DNA of 64,000 nt from Symsagittifera roscoffensis. Its lineage: Eukaryota; Xenacoelomorpha; Acoela; Convolutidae. The DNA is taken from assembly GCF_963678635.1 (NCBI RefSeq), contig NC_087063.1, positions 23,318,701 to 23,382,700 of the forward strand. Reading direction: 5' to 3'. Below are more model-generated notes on this DNA. The model was not told the origin of the DNA. It did not search any database and saw nothing but the letters and a program-made list of their open reading frames with translations. The first letter of the stretch is position 1. The DNA is not shown here.

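Overview
The window looks like one piece of an AT-rich invertebrate animal genome. There is no prokaryotic gene organisation. The protein-coding exons are short, clearly richer in G+C than their surroundings, and bounded by GT-AG (twice GC-AG) splice sites, with introns of up to about 17 kb packed with transposable elements. The species cannot be named from the sequence; a metazoan is supported by the class C receptor, the SH2 domain and the LINE/hAT/Gypsy/copia mixture.

The backbone is a single minus-strand gene that crosses the whole window. I could join 17 exons in a consistent reading frame (17 nt cut off at 64000, stop codon at 465). They encode about 877 residues of a class C (family 3) G-protein-coupled receptor: a long, multiply N-glycosylatable ectodomain, a Cys-rich linker, seven membrane segments with the class C TM1-TM2 signature, and a short Ser/Asn-rich tail. 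The ectodomain does not look like a Venus-flytrap domain to me. The 5' end and signal peptide lie beyond base 64000. One boundary (exon 15, near 1950-1990) is not resolved.

The introns hold the rest. At 20.3-23.9 kb is a minus-strand CR1/L2-type LINE whose open frame carries a 2A-like ribosome-skipping motif before the endonuclease; it has several frame breaks. At 36.0-43.2 kb is a complete-length Ty3/Gypsy element (minus strand, LTRs, 5-bp target duplication AGAAT), inactivated by nonsense codons, frameshifts and an internal 424-bp duplication. A copia-like gag/protease relic lies at about 13.5-14.9 kb and an older Gypsy relic at about 25.7-27.3 kb (both plus strand). Non-autonomous repeats are dense: a hairpin-ended family (A, about 0.5 kb, at least eight copies), a CCCGGGTTGACC-ended inverted-repeat family (B, including a three-unit tandem array at 15.2-17.0 kb), a hAT MITE family (C, one copy with a perfect 8-bp target duplication), a dispersed AT-rich family (D) and SINE-like pieces. 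At 43.3-47.2 kb a long noncoding unit is duplicated; one copy retains a short frame resembling a viral or Polinton-type structural protein.

Nested in an intron on the opposite strand, at 59645-59944, is an intact intronless frame for a stand-alone SH2 domain with a polyadenylation signal just downstream. The receptor exons and the SH2 frame are the only parts that look like intact cellular protein-coding genes. The remainder is transposon-derived or without recognisable content, and there is a 200-base assembly gap at 34098-34297.
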